Shown here piece after piece: positions 44,838 to 54,394 of a stretch of 64,000 nucleotides of DNA. Location of the stretch: NCBI RefSeq assembly GCF_023712425.1, contig NZ_JAMAYG010000002.1, positions 186,001-250,000 on the forward strand, in the 5' to 3' direction. This DNA comes from Rothia sp. P100 (lineage in GTDB: Bacteria > Actinomycetota > Actinomycetes > Actinomycetales > Micrococcaceae). The translations under genes were made by a program, and so were the position numbers. Under the pieces are notes generated by a model. It did no database searches. It was not told the DNA's origin and saw only the letters and a program-made list of their open reading frames with translations. Each line of letters begins with the position of its first letter. Position 1 is the stretch's first letter.

Positions 44838-46190
44838 CTAGAGAACCATGGCAGCTATCCAGCCGGCCGCCAGAAGGGGCAGGTTGAAGTGTAGGAAGGT
44901 GGGAATCACTGAGTCGCGAATATGGTCGTGCTGCCCATCCACGTTCAGACCCGCGGTGGGGCCCAGCGTTGAATCGGATGCAGGGGACCCGGCATCACCT
45001 AGAGCGCCAGCGGTGCCGATGATGGAAACTGTTGCTAGAGGGGAGAAACCCAGCGCCAGGCAGAGGGGCACGTAGATAGTGGCAATGATGGGCAGCGTGG
45101 AGAAGGAAGAACCGATACCCATGGTGACGATGAGACCGACCACCAGCATCGCTATTGCCGCTGCGCCCTTGTTTCCTGCAAAGAGGTCAGCTACCACGGT
45201 CACCAGGGGGTCCACGGCACCGGTGGCATCCATGACCGCTGCGAAACCCTGGGCTGAAATCATGATGAAGCCGATGAGCGCCATCATGCGCATACCGGCA
45301 GTGAACACGTCGTCGGCTTCACGCCATTTGACGGCACCGGTCAGCATGAAAATCATGAGACCAACCAGGGCACCTACCAGAAGGGAGTTAGCTTCGGTGC
45401 CCATGCTCTGCATGATGACCTGAACCGTAAAAGTAGCAATGATCGCGATGATCGCTACGATGATACTGAAGCGGGAAGGCTCTTTAGTCTCATAGTCGGT
45501 GGGGGCAAGATCGATAGAGTGATAATTGCGGGGCTTTCGGTAGGTGAAAAAGACCGCGGTGAGCAAACCAATGACCATGCCCAAGGCAGGGATGCTCATT
45601 GCCTTCATGACGTTGATGCCGGCTACGCTCATGCCGGCAAGCTCGATGTTGCCGAGCAGAATATCGTTGAGGAAGATTGAACCGAAACCGACCGGGATAA
45701 ACATGTAAGTGGTGACCAGGCCGAAAGTCAGCACGCAAGCAATGAGGCGGCGGTCAACTTTCAGTCGGTTGAATACAGCGAGCAGCGGCGGAATGATCAG
45801 CGGGATAAAGGCAATGTGAACGGGGATTAGGTTCTGGCTCATAATCGCCATGGCAAGGATTCCGACCAATAGCAGCCAGCGCATGGTGAACTCGATGCGG
45901 GCGTTGGCCTCGTTTGATTCGCTGCCGACCCTGCTAATGAGATGGTTAGCCAGGAGCTGCGGCAGACCAGAACTAGAGACGGCCATAGCGAACGCACCCA
46001 GCAGAGCATAAGAGAGGGCTAGCATGGCTCCGCCAGAGAGTCCATCTTGGTAGGCAACCATGGTGCCATCCAAGCCCAGGCCTCCGGCTAGACCGCCCAC
46101 CAGGGCCCCGATAAAGAGCGCCAGGACCACGTGCACGCGCGCTGCTGAAAGCGCCAGCATAATGATTACCGCAAGCAAAACTGCGTTCAT
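44838..46190 (-). CDS. Na+/H+ antiporter-family protein (YuiF/NhaC-like)
   Basis: 450 residues with about 11-12 helices. It begins [33 protein letters not shown] and contains [14 protein letters not shown] and [20 protein letters not shown]-like text ([20 protein letters not shown]), which I associate with the YuiF group of the ion-transporter superfamily that includes NhaC. Some relatives have been linked to amino-acid (histidine) uptake, so both sodium export and amino-acid transport are possible. It is transcribed alone, divergent from rpe. Confidence 0.8.
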   Translation of the reverse strand: MNAVLLAVIIMLALSAARVHVVLALFIGALVGGLAGGLGLDGTMVAYQDGLSGGAMLALSYALLGAFAMAVSSSGLPQLLANHLISRVGSESNEANARIEFTMRWLLLVGILAMAIMSQNLIPVHIAFIPLIIPPLLAVFNRLKVDRRLIACVLTFGLVTTYMFIPVGFGSIFLNDILLGNIELAGMSVAGINVMKAMSIPALGMVIGLLTAVFFTYRKPRNYHSIDLAPTDYETKEPSRFSIIVAIIAIIATFTVQVIMQSMGTEANSLLVGALVGLMIFMLTGAVKWREADDVFTAGMRMMALIGFIMISAQGFAAVMDATGAVDPLVTVVADLFAGNKGAAAIAMLVVGLIVTMGIGSSFSTLPIIATIYVPLCLALGFSPLATVSIIGTAGALGDAGSPASDSTLGPTAGLNVDGQHDHIRDSVIPTFLHFNLPLLAAGWIAAMVL

Positions 46191-46352
46191 GAGAAACCTT
46201 TGTTGTGTGTAAAAGACCCTAAGAGTTTACCGCTCGCCGCGGAGGTAGAGCCCTGTAATACCGTCATATGACCTGTGACGGCGCTTATGTTCAGCGCTGC
46301 TCTAGCCGATAAGATAGAGAGAAGACCGGCCGCTAGTACAAGGGATCACCAC

Positions 46353-47018
46353 ATGACCTGCCACATCAACCCCTCCATTCTGAGTGCAGATTTCTCTCGA
46401 CTGGGTGAGGAACTAACTGCGATTTCAACAGCTGATGCCGCCCATATTGACGTGATGGACGGCCACTTCGTGCCCAACCTGACGTGGGGCCTGCCGGTGG
46501 TTAAGCGGCTCAAAGAAGTTTCCCCGGTACCTTTTGATGTGCACCTGATGATTGAGGACGCCGATCGCTGGGCGCCGGATTACGCTGAGGTGGGGTGTGA
46601 GTCGGTAACTTTCCACGCTGAGGCTGCTATTGCGCCCATCAAACTGGCCCGCACTCTGCGCGAGAGCGGTGCTAAGGCGGGCATGGCGCTGAGGCCTGCA
46701 ACAGCCGTTGAACCCTACCTGGATATGTTGATAGAGCTAGATATGCTCCTGATTATGACCGTTGAGCCTGGCTTTGGCGGCCAAAAGTTCCTTGATGTCA
46801 CCCTGCCCAAGATTCGCCGTGCTGCCGCAGCTCTTGAGGGCTCTGATGCTCCGGTCATGGTGCAGGTGGACGGCGGCATCACCGAAGAAACTATTGTGCG
46901 CGCTGCAGAGGCAGGGGCTACGTGTTTTGTGGCGGGTTCATCGGTCTATGGAACCGATGATGTGGAAGCATCTATTGCCGGTTTGCGCCAAGCTGCCGCG
47001 TCCGCCCACCGTCACTAG
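46353..47018 (+). CDS. rpe: Ribulose-phosphate 3-epimerase
   Basis: 221 residues forming a TIM barrel. Conserved motifs: INPSILSADFSRLGEE, HIDVMDGHFVPNLTWG (metal-binding His/Asp), DVHLMIED, TVEPGFGGQKF and VDGGITEET. It interconverts ribulose and xylulose 5-phosphate in the pentose phosphate pathway. ATG 46353 starts right before the first family motif; an upstream in-frame start at 46275 would add 26 unsupported residues. Confidence 0.96.
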   Translation: MTCHINPSILSADFSRLGEELTAISTADAAHIDVMDGHFVPNLTWGLPVVKRLKEVSPVPFDVHLMIEDADRWAPDYAEVGCESVTFHAEAAIAPIKLARTLRESGAKAGMALRPATAVEPYLDMLIELDMLLIMTVEPGFGGQKFLDVTLPKIRRAAAALEGSDAPVMVQVDGGITEETIVRAAEAGATCFVAGSSVYGTDDVEASIAGLRQAAASAHRH

Positions 47019-47088
47019 ATCATTTGACTCAACCAACCACAAGCCTTTGACCGCCTCGCGTGGCACAAGAACCGAAAACACAGGGACT

Positions 47089-47889
47089 ATGAATATTGCT
47101 TTAGAGCAAGCAGACAGCGCGCTCACCGCAGCCCAGGAGCTCATTGAGGCAGGGCAGCTGACAGAGGCCCTGACCCATCTGGAAACTGCGATTGCAGGGT
47201 TTGAAGGGGCGGGGGAGAGCTACGGGTTGATTATCGCTCTGAAGGTAGCTTCAGAAACTAACAGGGACTTAGGTCATCTTGAGACTTCCCTTGAGCAGGT
47301 CAAGCGTGCGCACGGCGTCCTGATTGATATTAAACCTGATGCTGAGCAGGTGGCAGATTTTGCCACGGAGGTCGGGTCAATTTACGCCCAGATGGGGCAG
47401 CTGGTTGCTGCGCGCATCTGGTATGTGCAGGGGCTTTACGGCTATGAGGGGAGCGGGCGAACGCTGAACGCAGCCCATAACCTGACCTGTATCGCTGGCC
47501 TTGACCGGGCTGAAGGGGCTGAGGATAAAGCGCAGGAGATGCTGGCGGCCGCCTATGACCTTTATGAGGCAGAGCAGAAAGCTGACCAGATGATTCAGAC
47601 CCGCCTGTCGATGGCTCAGGGGCTGGCGGCTCAAGGGAACACAGAAACCGCTCTGCTCTATCTCACCCAGGTACACCACAGCGCAGAGGAGCTGGGGGAG
47701 CAAGAACTGCTGGGGGCTATCCACCAGCAGCTTGCCCTAGTGCAGGCTCAACTAGGTAACACCGATCAGGCTGGTGACCACCTGGTTCAGGCTAAAAAAC
47801 TCTTTGCAACTGTAGGGCTGTGGGAAGATGCTTCTTTTGCAGATGAGCTTCTATTCTCCCTGCAAAAAGGCCAGGAGAGCGGGCGGTGA
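47089..47889 (+). CDS. TPR-like helical repeat protein of unknown role
   Basis: 266 residues from ATG 47089, almost all alpha-helical. Repeating pairs such as EQADSALTAAQELIEAGQLT, ALTHLETAIAGFEGAGESYG, AARIWYVQGLYGYEGSGRTL and AQEMLAAAYDLYEAEQKADQ resemble tetratricopeptide repeats, used for protein-protein contacts. No signal peptide, so cytosolic. It follows rpe by 70 bp. I do not recognise a specific family. Confidence 0.65.
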   Translation: MNIALEQADSALTAAQELIEAGQLTEALTHLETAIAGFEGAGESYGLIIALKVASETNRDLGHLETSLEQVKRAHGVLIDIKPDAEQVADFATEVGSIYAQMGQLVAARIWYVQGLYGYEGSGRTLNAAHNLTCIAGLDRAEGAEDKAQEMLAAAYDLYEAEQKADQMIQTRLSMAQGLAAQGNTETALLYLTQVHHSAEELGEQELLGAIHQQLALVQAQLGNTDQAGDHLVQAKKLFATVGLWEDASFADELLFSLQKGQESGR

Positions 47890-47893
47890 GGAG

Positions 47894-48586
47894 CTAGGCT
47901 GGGGCGAAGAGCAGGTCCTCAATTATCCATCGCTCACCGGTGAAACGTGCAAAGATAGTCGCTGGTATACCCCTGGAGCCTTCCGTACATTCGTATGTTT
48001 CGGTGTGGTCTATTGTCCAGGATCCGCACTCACGGCCGTAGCGAACGTTCATGCTGTAGACACCGGGTCGCTCGGTTTCAGCAAAACTTTTTGGGGCAGG
48101 TTCGAGATACATAATCCCCCCTACAATCCAGCTGTCCTGCCGATAGACCTCATCGTAGGTGTCATACATTTCTACGAAGGCTGGCAGCGTCTTGCTATCA
48201 ATAGCTGCTCTGGCTACCGCGCTATCACCGGTGGTTACGGCGTAGTTGTGGCTGACCATCCAATCCATCGTGGCGTAGCTGAGGCCCCGGGCAGTTAACT
48301 CGGTGGATTCATCGTAGATTTTGGGTTTTGGTGGGTTCTGCGCTGGAGCCTTATTTGTTGCCGGAGTGTAGACGCTATCCTCATGGTGAGAAGTGTTGTG
48401 GGTTGGTTCTGTTGCAGCAGTTGATGAGGGAGGCGAGCTTGAGGTGGGTGAGGCGCTGGTTACCGGCGTCTCCTCGGCGTTAGTTTCGGTGGACGCTGGG
48501 GGCGAGGTGAGCACTCCGCAGCCGCTGAGCAGCAGTGCAAAAGCAGCAAAAGCGGGGATAATTTTGGGTGCAGTAGAACGAAACAT
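47894..48586 (-). CDS. Secreted lipoprotein, possibly DUF6318 family
   Basis: 230 residues with a lipoprotein signal ending LLLSGC (Cys23), then ~70 residues of Ser/Thr/Pro-rich linker and a C-terminal globular domain (ELTARGLSYATMDWMVSHNYAVTTGD, VGGIMYLEPAPKSF, GRECGSWTIDH). This resembles lipoproteins labelled DUF6318 in Micrococcaceae, but I cannot confirm it. Two cysteines (CGSWT and YECTEG) could form a disulfide outside the cell. Convergent with the TPR-like gene with four bases between the stops. Confidence 0.65.
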   Translation of the reverse strand: MFRSTAPKIIPAFAAFALLLSGCGVLTSPPASTETNAEETPVTSASPTSSSPPSSTAATEPTHNTSHHEDSVYTPATNKAPAQNPPKPKIYDESTELTARGLSYATMDWMVSHNYAVTTGDSAVARAAIDSKTLPAFVEMYDTYDEVYRQDSWIVGGIMYLEPAPKSFAETERPGVYSMNVRYGRECGSWTIDHTETYECTEGSRGIPATIFARFTGERWIIEDLLFAPA

Positions 48587-48790
48587 GATGTTTTCTCCGG
48601 AGTTGAGGTCTGCCTGAAACTGGGCTTCTTGTGTGCCCCAGTATTACCGGCGGAAAAGCGCCACGGCCAACAAAGCACCTCATCCACAGGGGATCTCAGA
48701 GAATAAACTGAAATGTGACACGTTTTTCTCTCATACCGCGAGACCATCCACAGCCCTCGTTCACCACCTCTTAGACCTAGCAGAAGGCTC

Positions 48791-50161
48791 TTAGCGAGCT
48801 TTCGTCTCCGGAAGAAATAGAGCCGCTGCTGCAGCTGTGCAGAAGGCGGCGGCAAAGACTGCAAAGAGACCGGTGACCCCTACCAAACCGACGAGCACCG
48901 GGACGATCAGTGGGGCGGCAATTGAGGCTAGGCGTCCGAAGCCAGCAGCTGCACCGGTCCCAGCTCCACGCAACTGAACCGGGTAAAGCTCCGGACCCAC
49001 CGCGTAGAGAGCACCCCAGGCACCCAGGTTAAAGAAGGAGAGGAAACAGCCAGCGGTAATAATCATCCAGGGCTCAGTGGCTAGACCGTACGCCACGGCA
49101 GATAGCGCTGAACCTGCCAAGAAGGTGGCGAGGGTGGCGCGGCGCCCCCACGCTTCAATTAGCCAGGCGCTCACCGCATAACCGGGTAGCTGAGCCAGGG
49201 TCATGATGAGGGTAAAGGTAAACGACTTCACCAAATCAAAACCTGCTGCCACCAGTAGTGAGGGTATCCAGATAAAGGCCCCGTAATAGGCCAGGTTGAC
49301 GCAGAACCAAATCACCCACAGGGCACCGGTACGACGTTTGAGTGCGGGCGACCAGATGGAGGTTGCTGCTTGGGCCCCAAGATCTGGGCTCTCCTCAATG
49401 ATGGCTTGAGTGGTTTCAGAAGAAGCGCGCAGAGGCCGCGACCGCTCAAAACTTTCAACAACCTGTTGGGCTTCTTCGCGGCGTCCGCGGGACACCAAAT
49501 AGCGCACTGACTCTGGCAAACCTAGCCGTACCACCGCTGCATACGCAGCCGGGATGCAGCCAAAAGCGAGGGCAAATCGCCAGCCGTTTTCAGAACTGCC
49601 TACGACGAAGGTCCCGATGAGGGCGGCAGCAATCCACCCTAGAGCCCAGAATGCTTCAAGAATGACCACCATGCGGCCGCGCACTCTGCGGGGTGAAAAT
49701 TCAGAAATATAGGTGGAGGCAACCGGAAGCTCAGCGCCTAGACCCAGACCTACGATGAAACGTAGCACCAGCAAGGTGGTAAAGGTGAGGGCCAGAGCTG
49801 ATAACCCTGTAGCCACCCCATAGACCAGAAGGGTGATGGCAAAAATGTGCCGTCTGCCGTACTTATCAGAGAGTTTTCCGCCAAAAGTTGCCCCCAGCGC
49901 CATCCCCAGAAAACCGAGAGAGGCAAGTAAGGAGGCTTGCCCAGGGCTAATCTGCCAGTGTGCTATCAGGGCAGCCATGACAAAAGAAATGAGCCCGATA
50001 TCCATGGCGTCAAGAGCCCACCCAATACCAGTTACTCCTAAGAGGCGAGCATGACGCCGGGTGACGGGCAGTTGATCTAGGCGGTCATTGAGGTCATCGG
50101 TGGACGCCGGGATGCTGGCTAGTGTACCCGGTGGGAGGTTGTGGGAGGGCATAGGAAACAT
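48791..50161 (-). CDS. MFS transporter, NiaP-like (nicotinate or aromatic acid uptake)
   Basis: 456 residues with 12 helices. The segment RRHARLLGVTGIGWALDAMDIGLISFV, motif A GGKLSDKYGRRHIFA and GAELPVASTYISEFSPRRVRGRMV resemble the niacin permease NiaP and the AAHS symporters. The start ATG 50161 or ATG 50152 is uncertain. A perfect palindrome with GTCA-N3-TGAC core lies 13-33 bp upstream and resembles NrtR-type operators of NAD metabolism, which supports nicotinate as substrate. That is an inference. Confidence 0.75.
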   Translation of the reverse strand: MFPMPSHNLPPGTLASIPASTDDLNDRLDQLPVTRRHARLLGVTGIGWALDAMDIGLISFVMAALIAHWQISPGQASLLASLGFLGMALGATFGGKLSDKYGRRHIFAITLLVYGVATGLSALALTFTTLLVLRFIVGLGLGAELPVASTYISEFSPRRVRGRMVVILEAFWALGWIAAALIGTFVVGSSENGWRFALAFGCIPAAYAAVVRLGLPESVRYLVSRGRREEAQQVVESFERSRPLRASSETTQAIIEESPDLGAQAATSIWSPALKRRTGALWVIWFCVNLAYYGAFIWIPSLLVAAGFDLVKSFTFTLIMTLAQLPGYAVSAWLIEAWGRRATLATFLAGSALSAVAYGLATEPWMIITAGCFLSFFNLGAWGALYAVGPELYPVQLRGAGTGAAAGFGRLASIAAPLIVPVLVGLVGVTGLFAVFAAAFCTAAAAALFLPETKAR

Positions 50162-50173
50162 TTCTCAAAGGTA

Positions 50174-50194
50174 ATAAAGTCACCATGACTTTAT
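50174..50194. promoter_or_regulatory. Palindromic operator upstream of the NiaP-like gene (NrtR-like)
   Basis: ATAAAGTCA and TGACTTTAT are perfect inverted arms around CCA. The core GTCA-N3-TGAC resembles sites of NrtR, the Nudix-related repressor of NAD genes. It lies directly before the start of the NiaP-like transporter gene, placed to block its transcription. No nrtR gene is in the window. Confidence 0.55.
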
Positions 50195-50360
50195 CCCAGA
50201 GCGGTGGTTAAAACCTAGCGGAACGCCTCTATAAGACAGTATATTTCATGGCTTTTAACCCCGCCAAACAGTAGGGAATCCCTCAACGATAATTGGTGGC
50301 GGTCAACAAGGGAATAGAAAGGGGTGCTGCTGTGCTATAACTGAAACATAAATAAAAAAT

Positions 50361-50490
50361 CGTGCTCCGGGACCCGGTGAAAATCCGAACCTGCGGTGAC
50401 AGCCCGCTAATTGACGGCACTCTTGAGTGCCCGATACCTGCAAGGTGAAATTCCTTGGCAGACAGTACAGTCTGGATGGAAGGTAGCACG
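50361..50490 (+). promoter_or_regulatory. FMN riboswitch (RFN element)
   Basis: The conserved RFN core is clear: closing stem CGTGCT/AGCACG, GGTGAAAATCCGAACCTGC, GGTGACAGCCCGC, GGTGAAATTCCTTGGC, GACAGTACAGTCTGGATGGA and AGG. A TATAAC at about 50335-50340 is a plausible -10 box. It precedes pnuX and the rib genes, which it should repress when FMN is abundant. The 146 bases to the pnuX start contain further inverted repeats (GCCGCTCAGCGGC) that may form the expression platform. Confidence 0.95.
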
Positions 50491-50636
50491 AACAAACACT
50501 CGTCCCACTGTTATACCCGGTGGGGTGGGGTACCTGCACCGGCCAAAACCCAGTGCGCCGCTCAGCGGCGTCCTCAGTTTTAGCCTCTGCCCGTAGTCCG
50601 TTTGTTCTCCCGGAGCCACCAGCATAAGGGAAACAT

Positions 50637-51344
50637 ATGGATTTTCTACGGTGGCTCTTCGACGCTCAAATAGCGATTGGTGATAATCAATCCCTATTGG
50701 TGCGCGAAGTCCTTGGCAACATTTTTGGCCTGCTTTCGGCCTTGGGCGGTATGCGCCGCAAGGTGTGGGCATGGCCGGTGGGCATTATCGGTAATCTTCT
50801 GCTCCTCACCGTTTTCTTGGGTACCCTCTTTGGCACGAGCTACGGCACCTCTAACCTGCTGGGGCAAGCCGGGCGTCAAATCATGTTCATTGCCGTTTCA
50901 ATCTGGGGCTGGTACCGCTGGAACCAAACGCGTCATAGCGGCAGTACCCAAGCTGCCGTCATTCCCCAGTGGGCTAGCTGGAAAGAACGCCTCTTCATGA
51001 TCGCTTTCATGCTGATTGGTACTGGCGTGCTGACCCCAATCTTCCGTGCCCTCGGCTCCTATGAGCCGGTGTGGTCTGACGCTTGGATCTTCGCTGGCTC
51101 CCTGCTGGCAACCTACGGCATGGCTAAAGGCTGGGTAGAGTTCTGGCTGGTCTGGGTAGCCGTTGATATCGTGGGTGTGCCCCTGCTGTGGAGCGCCGGC
51201 TACTACGCCAGTGCTTTTATGTACATCTTCTACGGTATCTTTACCCTCATTGGCTTCTTTGTATGGTGGCGCACCCGCAACCAGGAAGCTGCCCGTGTTC
51301 AGGTCGAAACAGCCTTCCCTGATCCCACGGTAGATGTCCGCTAA
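50637..51344 (+). CDS. pnuX: PnuC-family transporter, riboflavin type (PnuX)
   Basis: 235 residues with about seven helices and the PnuC family pattern (REVLGNIFGLLSALGGMRRK, WAWPVGIIGNLLLLTVF, GWVEFWLVWVAVDIVGVPLL). PnuC proteins usually carry nicotinamide riboside, but members behind FMN riboswitches in corynebacteria and relatives (PnuX) import riboflavin. The riboswitch and the overlap with ribD (TAATG) support riboflavin here. Confidence 0.85.
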   Translation: MDFLRWLFDAQIAIGDNQSLLVREVLGNIFGLLSALGGMRRKVWAWPVGIIGNLLLLTVFLGTLFGTSYGTSNLLGQAGRQIMFIAVSIWGWYRWNQTRHSGSTQAAVIPQWASWKERLFMIAFMLIGTGVLTPIFRALGSYEPVWSDAWIFAGSLLATYGMAKGWVEFWLVWVAVDIVGVPLLWSAGYYASAFMYIFYGIFTLIGFFVWWRTRNQEAARVQVETAFPDPTVDVR

Positions 51345-52423
51345 TGCTAGGTAATATCGGGCAAGAACTCACCGACTCTCAGGCTATGGCTCTTGCTCTA
51401 CATGCTGCCCGGTGTGGGCAGCGTGGTGCTAACCCCCTGGTGGGTGCGGTAGTTCTCTCCCCTGAGAACCGAGTGCTGAGCGTTGGTTGGCACCGAGGTG
51501 CTGGTACCCCTCATGCTGAAGCGGACGCCCTCGCCCGCGCTCACCAGGCAGGCACAGATCTGCGCGGTGCCCGCATGCTAGTCACGCTTGAGCCCTGCAA
51601 CCATACTGGCCGCACCGGCCCCTGCTCTCATGCCGTGGCGGAAGCCGGAATCAGGGAGCTGATCTACGCTTACGCCGATACCACCGCTGAAGCCAGCGGC
51701 GGCGCCGACTATCTGCGGAGCCGCGGAGTTCAGGTAACCCACGGGCTGCTGGGACAAGAAGCCTATGAGCTAAACGCCCGATGGTTTGCCGCCGCCGGTC
51801 GGCGTCCTTTCATCACCGCCAAAATTGCCTCAAGCTTAGACGGCTTCATAGCGGCGGCTGATGGTAGCAGCCAGTGGATTACCGGCCCAGAAGCTCGCGC
51901 TGATGGGCACACTCTCCGAGCGCGGGTGGACGCCATTTTGGTGGGTACCGGCACAGTGAAAGCCGATAACCCCCAGCTCACCGCACGAATCGATGGGCAA
52001 CTGGCACCCCGCCAGCCCCTGCGCGTTGTTATGGGCCATACCCTGCCGCCCCGCTCTCACCTTGCTGCTGAAACTCTCGCAGGTAAAGCACTTCACTTGG
52101 CTACCCGTGACCCGCGAATCGCTGCTGCTGAACTCTATCGCAGGGGAGTGCGCCACCTGATGATTGAGGGTGGCCCCACGGTGCTATCGGCTTTTTTGGC
52201 AGCAAATCTGGTCGATGAGCTGATCTGGTATCGAGCCCCGCTGCTTCTAGGAGTAGGACGCGCCGCCGTGACCGACCTTGGGGTCGATACCCTCAGCCAA
52301 GCCCACCACTGGCAACTCGATGATTTGGGGTTACAGCCTGCCCTCCGCCAGTTGGGTGCCGATAATGTCACCCATTTACTTCTTGCCGATCAGCAGGGTA
52401 CCCCTGCGCCGTCCGAAAGGTAA
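51344..52423 (+). CDS. ribD: Bifunctional pyrimidine deaminase/reductase RibD
   Basis: 359 residues. The N-terminal zinc deaminase has HAEADALARA and EPCNHTGRTGPCSHA; the C-terminal reductase has ITAKIASSLDGFIAAADGSS, ARVDAILVGTGTV and IEGGPTVLSAF. It performs the second and third steps of riboflavin synthesis. The ATG overlaps the pnuX stop by one base. Confidence 0.95.
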   Translation: MLGNIGQELTDSQAMALALHAARCGQRGANPLVGAVVLSPENRVLSVGWHRGAGTPHAEADALARAHQAGTDLRGARMLVTLEPCNHTGRTGPCSHAVAEAGIRELIYAYADTTAEASGGADYLRSRGVQVTHGLLGQEAYELNARWFAAAGRRPFITAKIASSLDGFIAAADGSSQWITGPEARADGHTLRARVDAILVGTGTVKADNPQLTARIDGQLAPRQPLRVVMGHTLPPRSHLAAETLAGKALHLATRDPRIAAAELYRRGVRHLMIEGGPTVLSAFLAANLVDELIWYRAPLLLGVGRAAVTDLGVDTLSQAHHWQLDDLGLQPALRQLGADNVTHLLLADQQGTPAPSER

Positions 52424-52428
52424 CCCAC

Positions 52429-53742
52429 ATGTTTACAGGAATTGTTGCTGCAACCGGCACCGTCCTCTCGCTTGAACCTGTCACCTCTGCCAGCGGCGAG
52501 GTGGAGTCAGCTGTACTAACCGTCGATGCCGGGGAGATTATCTCTGACCTTGCCCACGGCGGCTCCCTTGCCATTAATGGTGTATGTCTAACCGCTACCC
52601 GCACCCAGGAACTGGGCGAGGGCGTTTTTGCCGCTGACATGATGGGTGAAACCCTGGCTCGTACTAACCTGGGTACGTTAACTCCGGGTTCCCGCGTCAA
52701 TCTAGAACGCTGCATGCCCGCCGGTGGGCGGTTTGATGGGCACGTGGTGCAAGGTCACGTAGATGGGCTGGGCACCATTGCTCGGGTGGAAGACCACGCC
52801 AGCTGGCGGACCCTGCGCGTGCACGTGCCCCGTGAGTTGGCAGGCCAGCTGGCATACAAGGGCTCCATTACTATTTCTGGTGTCTCCCTCACCATCACCG
52901 CGGTTTCACCGGCAGGGGAGGCGAATCCATGGTTCGAGGTGGGGCTGATTCCCGCCACCCTAGAAGCCACCACCTTGGGCCATGTTCAGGTGGGGGACAC
53001 CGTCAATCTTGAAACCGACGCCCTCGCCAAGTACGTTCAGCGGTTACTGGAAGTATCCGGTGCAGTTGCGGGTTTGGGTATAGACGCCACCCTACCGGCT
53101 AGCCCCGAGACCGAAACTCAAACGCCGTCCGCCCTAGATACCATCCAAGACGCCATCGAACAGATTGGACGTGGGGGAGCGGTCGTGGTGGTCGATGACG
53201 AGGACCGCGAGAACGAGGGCGATATCATCTTCGCCGCTGAACACGCCACCGCTGATCTCATGGGTTTCACCGTACGCTACACCTCAGGTGTCATCTGCGC
53301 TCCCATGAGTAACCAGCGAGCTGACGCCCTCAACCTACCGCCCATGGTCCAGCACAATGAGGATTCCAAGGGCACCGCCTACACCCTCACCTGCGATGCC
53401 CGAGAGGGAGTAACCACCGGCATTTCGGCCGCTGACCGCGCCCGCACCGTGCAGGTACTGGCCCACGCGGCGTCCGGCCCGGCTGATCTCACCCGCCCCG
53501 GGCACATTCTGCCCCTCCGCGCAGTAGAGGGCGGGGTGCGCCAGCGCCCCGGCCACACCGAAGCCGCGGTTGAACTCACTCAGCTTGCGGGCCTATCCGG
53601 AGTAGGAGTCATCGCCGAGCTAGTGCACGACACTGGCCACATGATGCGCTTTGATGCCCTGCGTACCTTTGCCACCGAACACCACCTGCCCATGATTTCT
53701 ATTGCTGACCTAGTCAGCTACCTGGAGGGTCAGCATGACTAA
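52429..53742 (+). CDS. Fused riboflavin synthase (RibE) - 3,4-DHBP synthase (RibB)
   Basis: 437 residues with two enzymes in one chain. Residues ~1-205 are riboflavin synthase alpha: MFTGIVAATGTV, two lumazine-binding halves with GSLAINGVCLT and GRFDGHVVQGHVDG, and KGSITISGVSLTIT. After a short linker (about 210-230, PASPETETQTPSA) residues ~232-437 are DHBP synthase: VVVDDEDRENEGDIIFAAE, NEDSKGTAYTLTCDAREGVTTG and RPGHTEAAVELTQLAG. The usual partner of RibB is RibA; here RibA is a separate gene that overlaps the 3' end by eight bases. Both halves keep their key residues, so both activities are expected. Confidence 0.93.
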   Translation: MFTGIVAATGTVLSLEPVTSASGEVESAVLTVDAGEIISDLAHGGSLAINGVCLTATRTQELGEGVFAADMMGETLARTNLGTLTPGSRVNLERCMPAGGRFDGHVVQGHVDGLGTIARVEDHASWRTLRVHVPRELAGQLAYKGSITISGVSLTITAVSPAGEANPWFEVGLIPATLEATTLGHVQVGDTVNLETDALAKYVQRLLEVSGAVAGLGIDATLPASPETETQTPSALDTIQDAIEQIGRGGAVVVVDDEDRENEGDIIFAAEHATADLMGFTVRYTSGVICAPMSNQRADALNLPPMVQHNEDSKGTAYTLTCDAREGVTTGISAADRARTVQVLAHAASGPADLTRPGHILPLRAVEGGVRQRPGHTEAAVELTQLAGLSGVGVIAELVHDTGHMMRFDALRTFATEHHLPMISIADLVSYLEGQHD

Positions 53743-54361
53743 CCCAAGAGGTCTCACCCAAACCAGTGAACCCGTCACCGTTCCCACCCCTCACGGGGTT
53801 TTCTTGATGCAGGCATTTGGTTTTGCCGATGGCAGCGAGCACCTAGCTCTCACGGCCTTACCCACTGAAGGGCAGCCCCAGAGCCGCTCGCAGGCAAACC
53901 AAGCGCCACTGGTGCGTATTCACTCCGAATGCGCTACCGGCGACATCTTTGGCTCCTACCGCTGTGACTGCGGCCCGCAACTCGAACAGGCCCTAGAAAT
54001 GATGGCCGAACAAGGCGGTGTGCTCATCTACATGCGTAACCACGAGGGCCGCGGGATTGGCCTGGTTAACAAACTGCGGGCCTACGCCCTGCAGGACGGC
54101 GGGCTAGACACCCTGGACGCCAACCTCTCTCTAGGGCTGCCAGCAGATGCCAGAGACTACACCCAGGCAGTGGTGATGATCAAGGAATTGGGTATCAAGC
54201 AGTTGCGGTTACTCACCAATAACCCTGCCAAAGCAGAGGCACTGGAAGAGCTGGGGCTGACCATCACCGAACTGGTCCCCGATGAAATCACCCCGCGGGC
54301 CGAAAATGCTCGCTATCTAGCCACCAAACGTGACCGCATGCGTCACCGCCTGACCTTCTAA
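53735..54361 (+). CDS. ribA: GTP cyclohydrolase II
   Basis: 208 residues, stand-alone. Zinc-binding cysteines are in SECATGDIFGSYRCDCGPQL, and the catalytic region MRNHEGRGIGLVNKLRAYALQDGG and LLTNNPAKAEAL are intact. It opens the GTP ring in the first step of riboflavin synthesis. The start overlaps the ribE-ribB stop by eight bases. Confidence 0.95.
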   Translation: MTNPRGLTQTSEPVTVPTPHGVFLMQAFGFADGSEHLALTALPTEGQPQSRSQANQAPLVRIHSECATGDIFGSYRCDCGPQLEQALEMMAEQGGVLIYMRNHEGRGIGLVNKLRAYALQDGGLDTLDANLSLGLPADARDYTQAVVMIKELGIKQLRLLTNNPAKAEALEELGLTITELVPDEITPRAENARYLATKRDRMRHRLTF

Positions 54362-54394
54362 CTTTTTTCTGTTCACTACCCTAAGGAGAACCTC

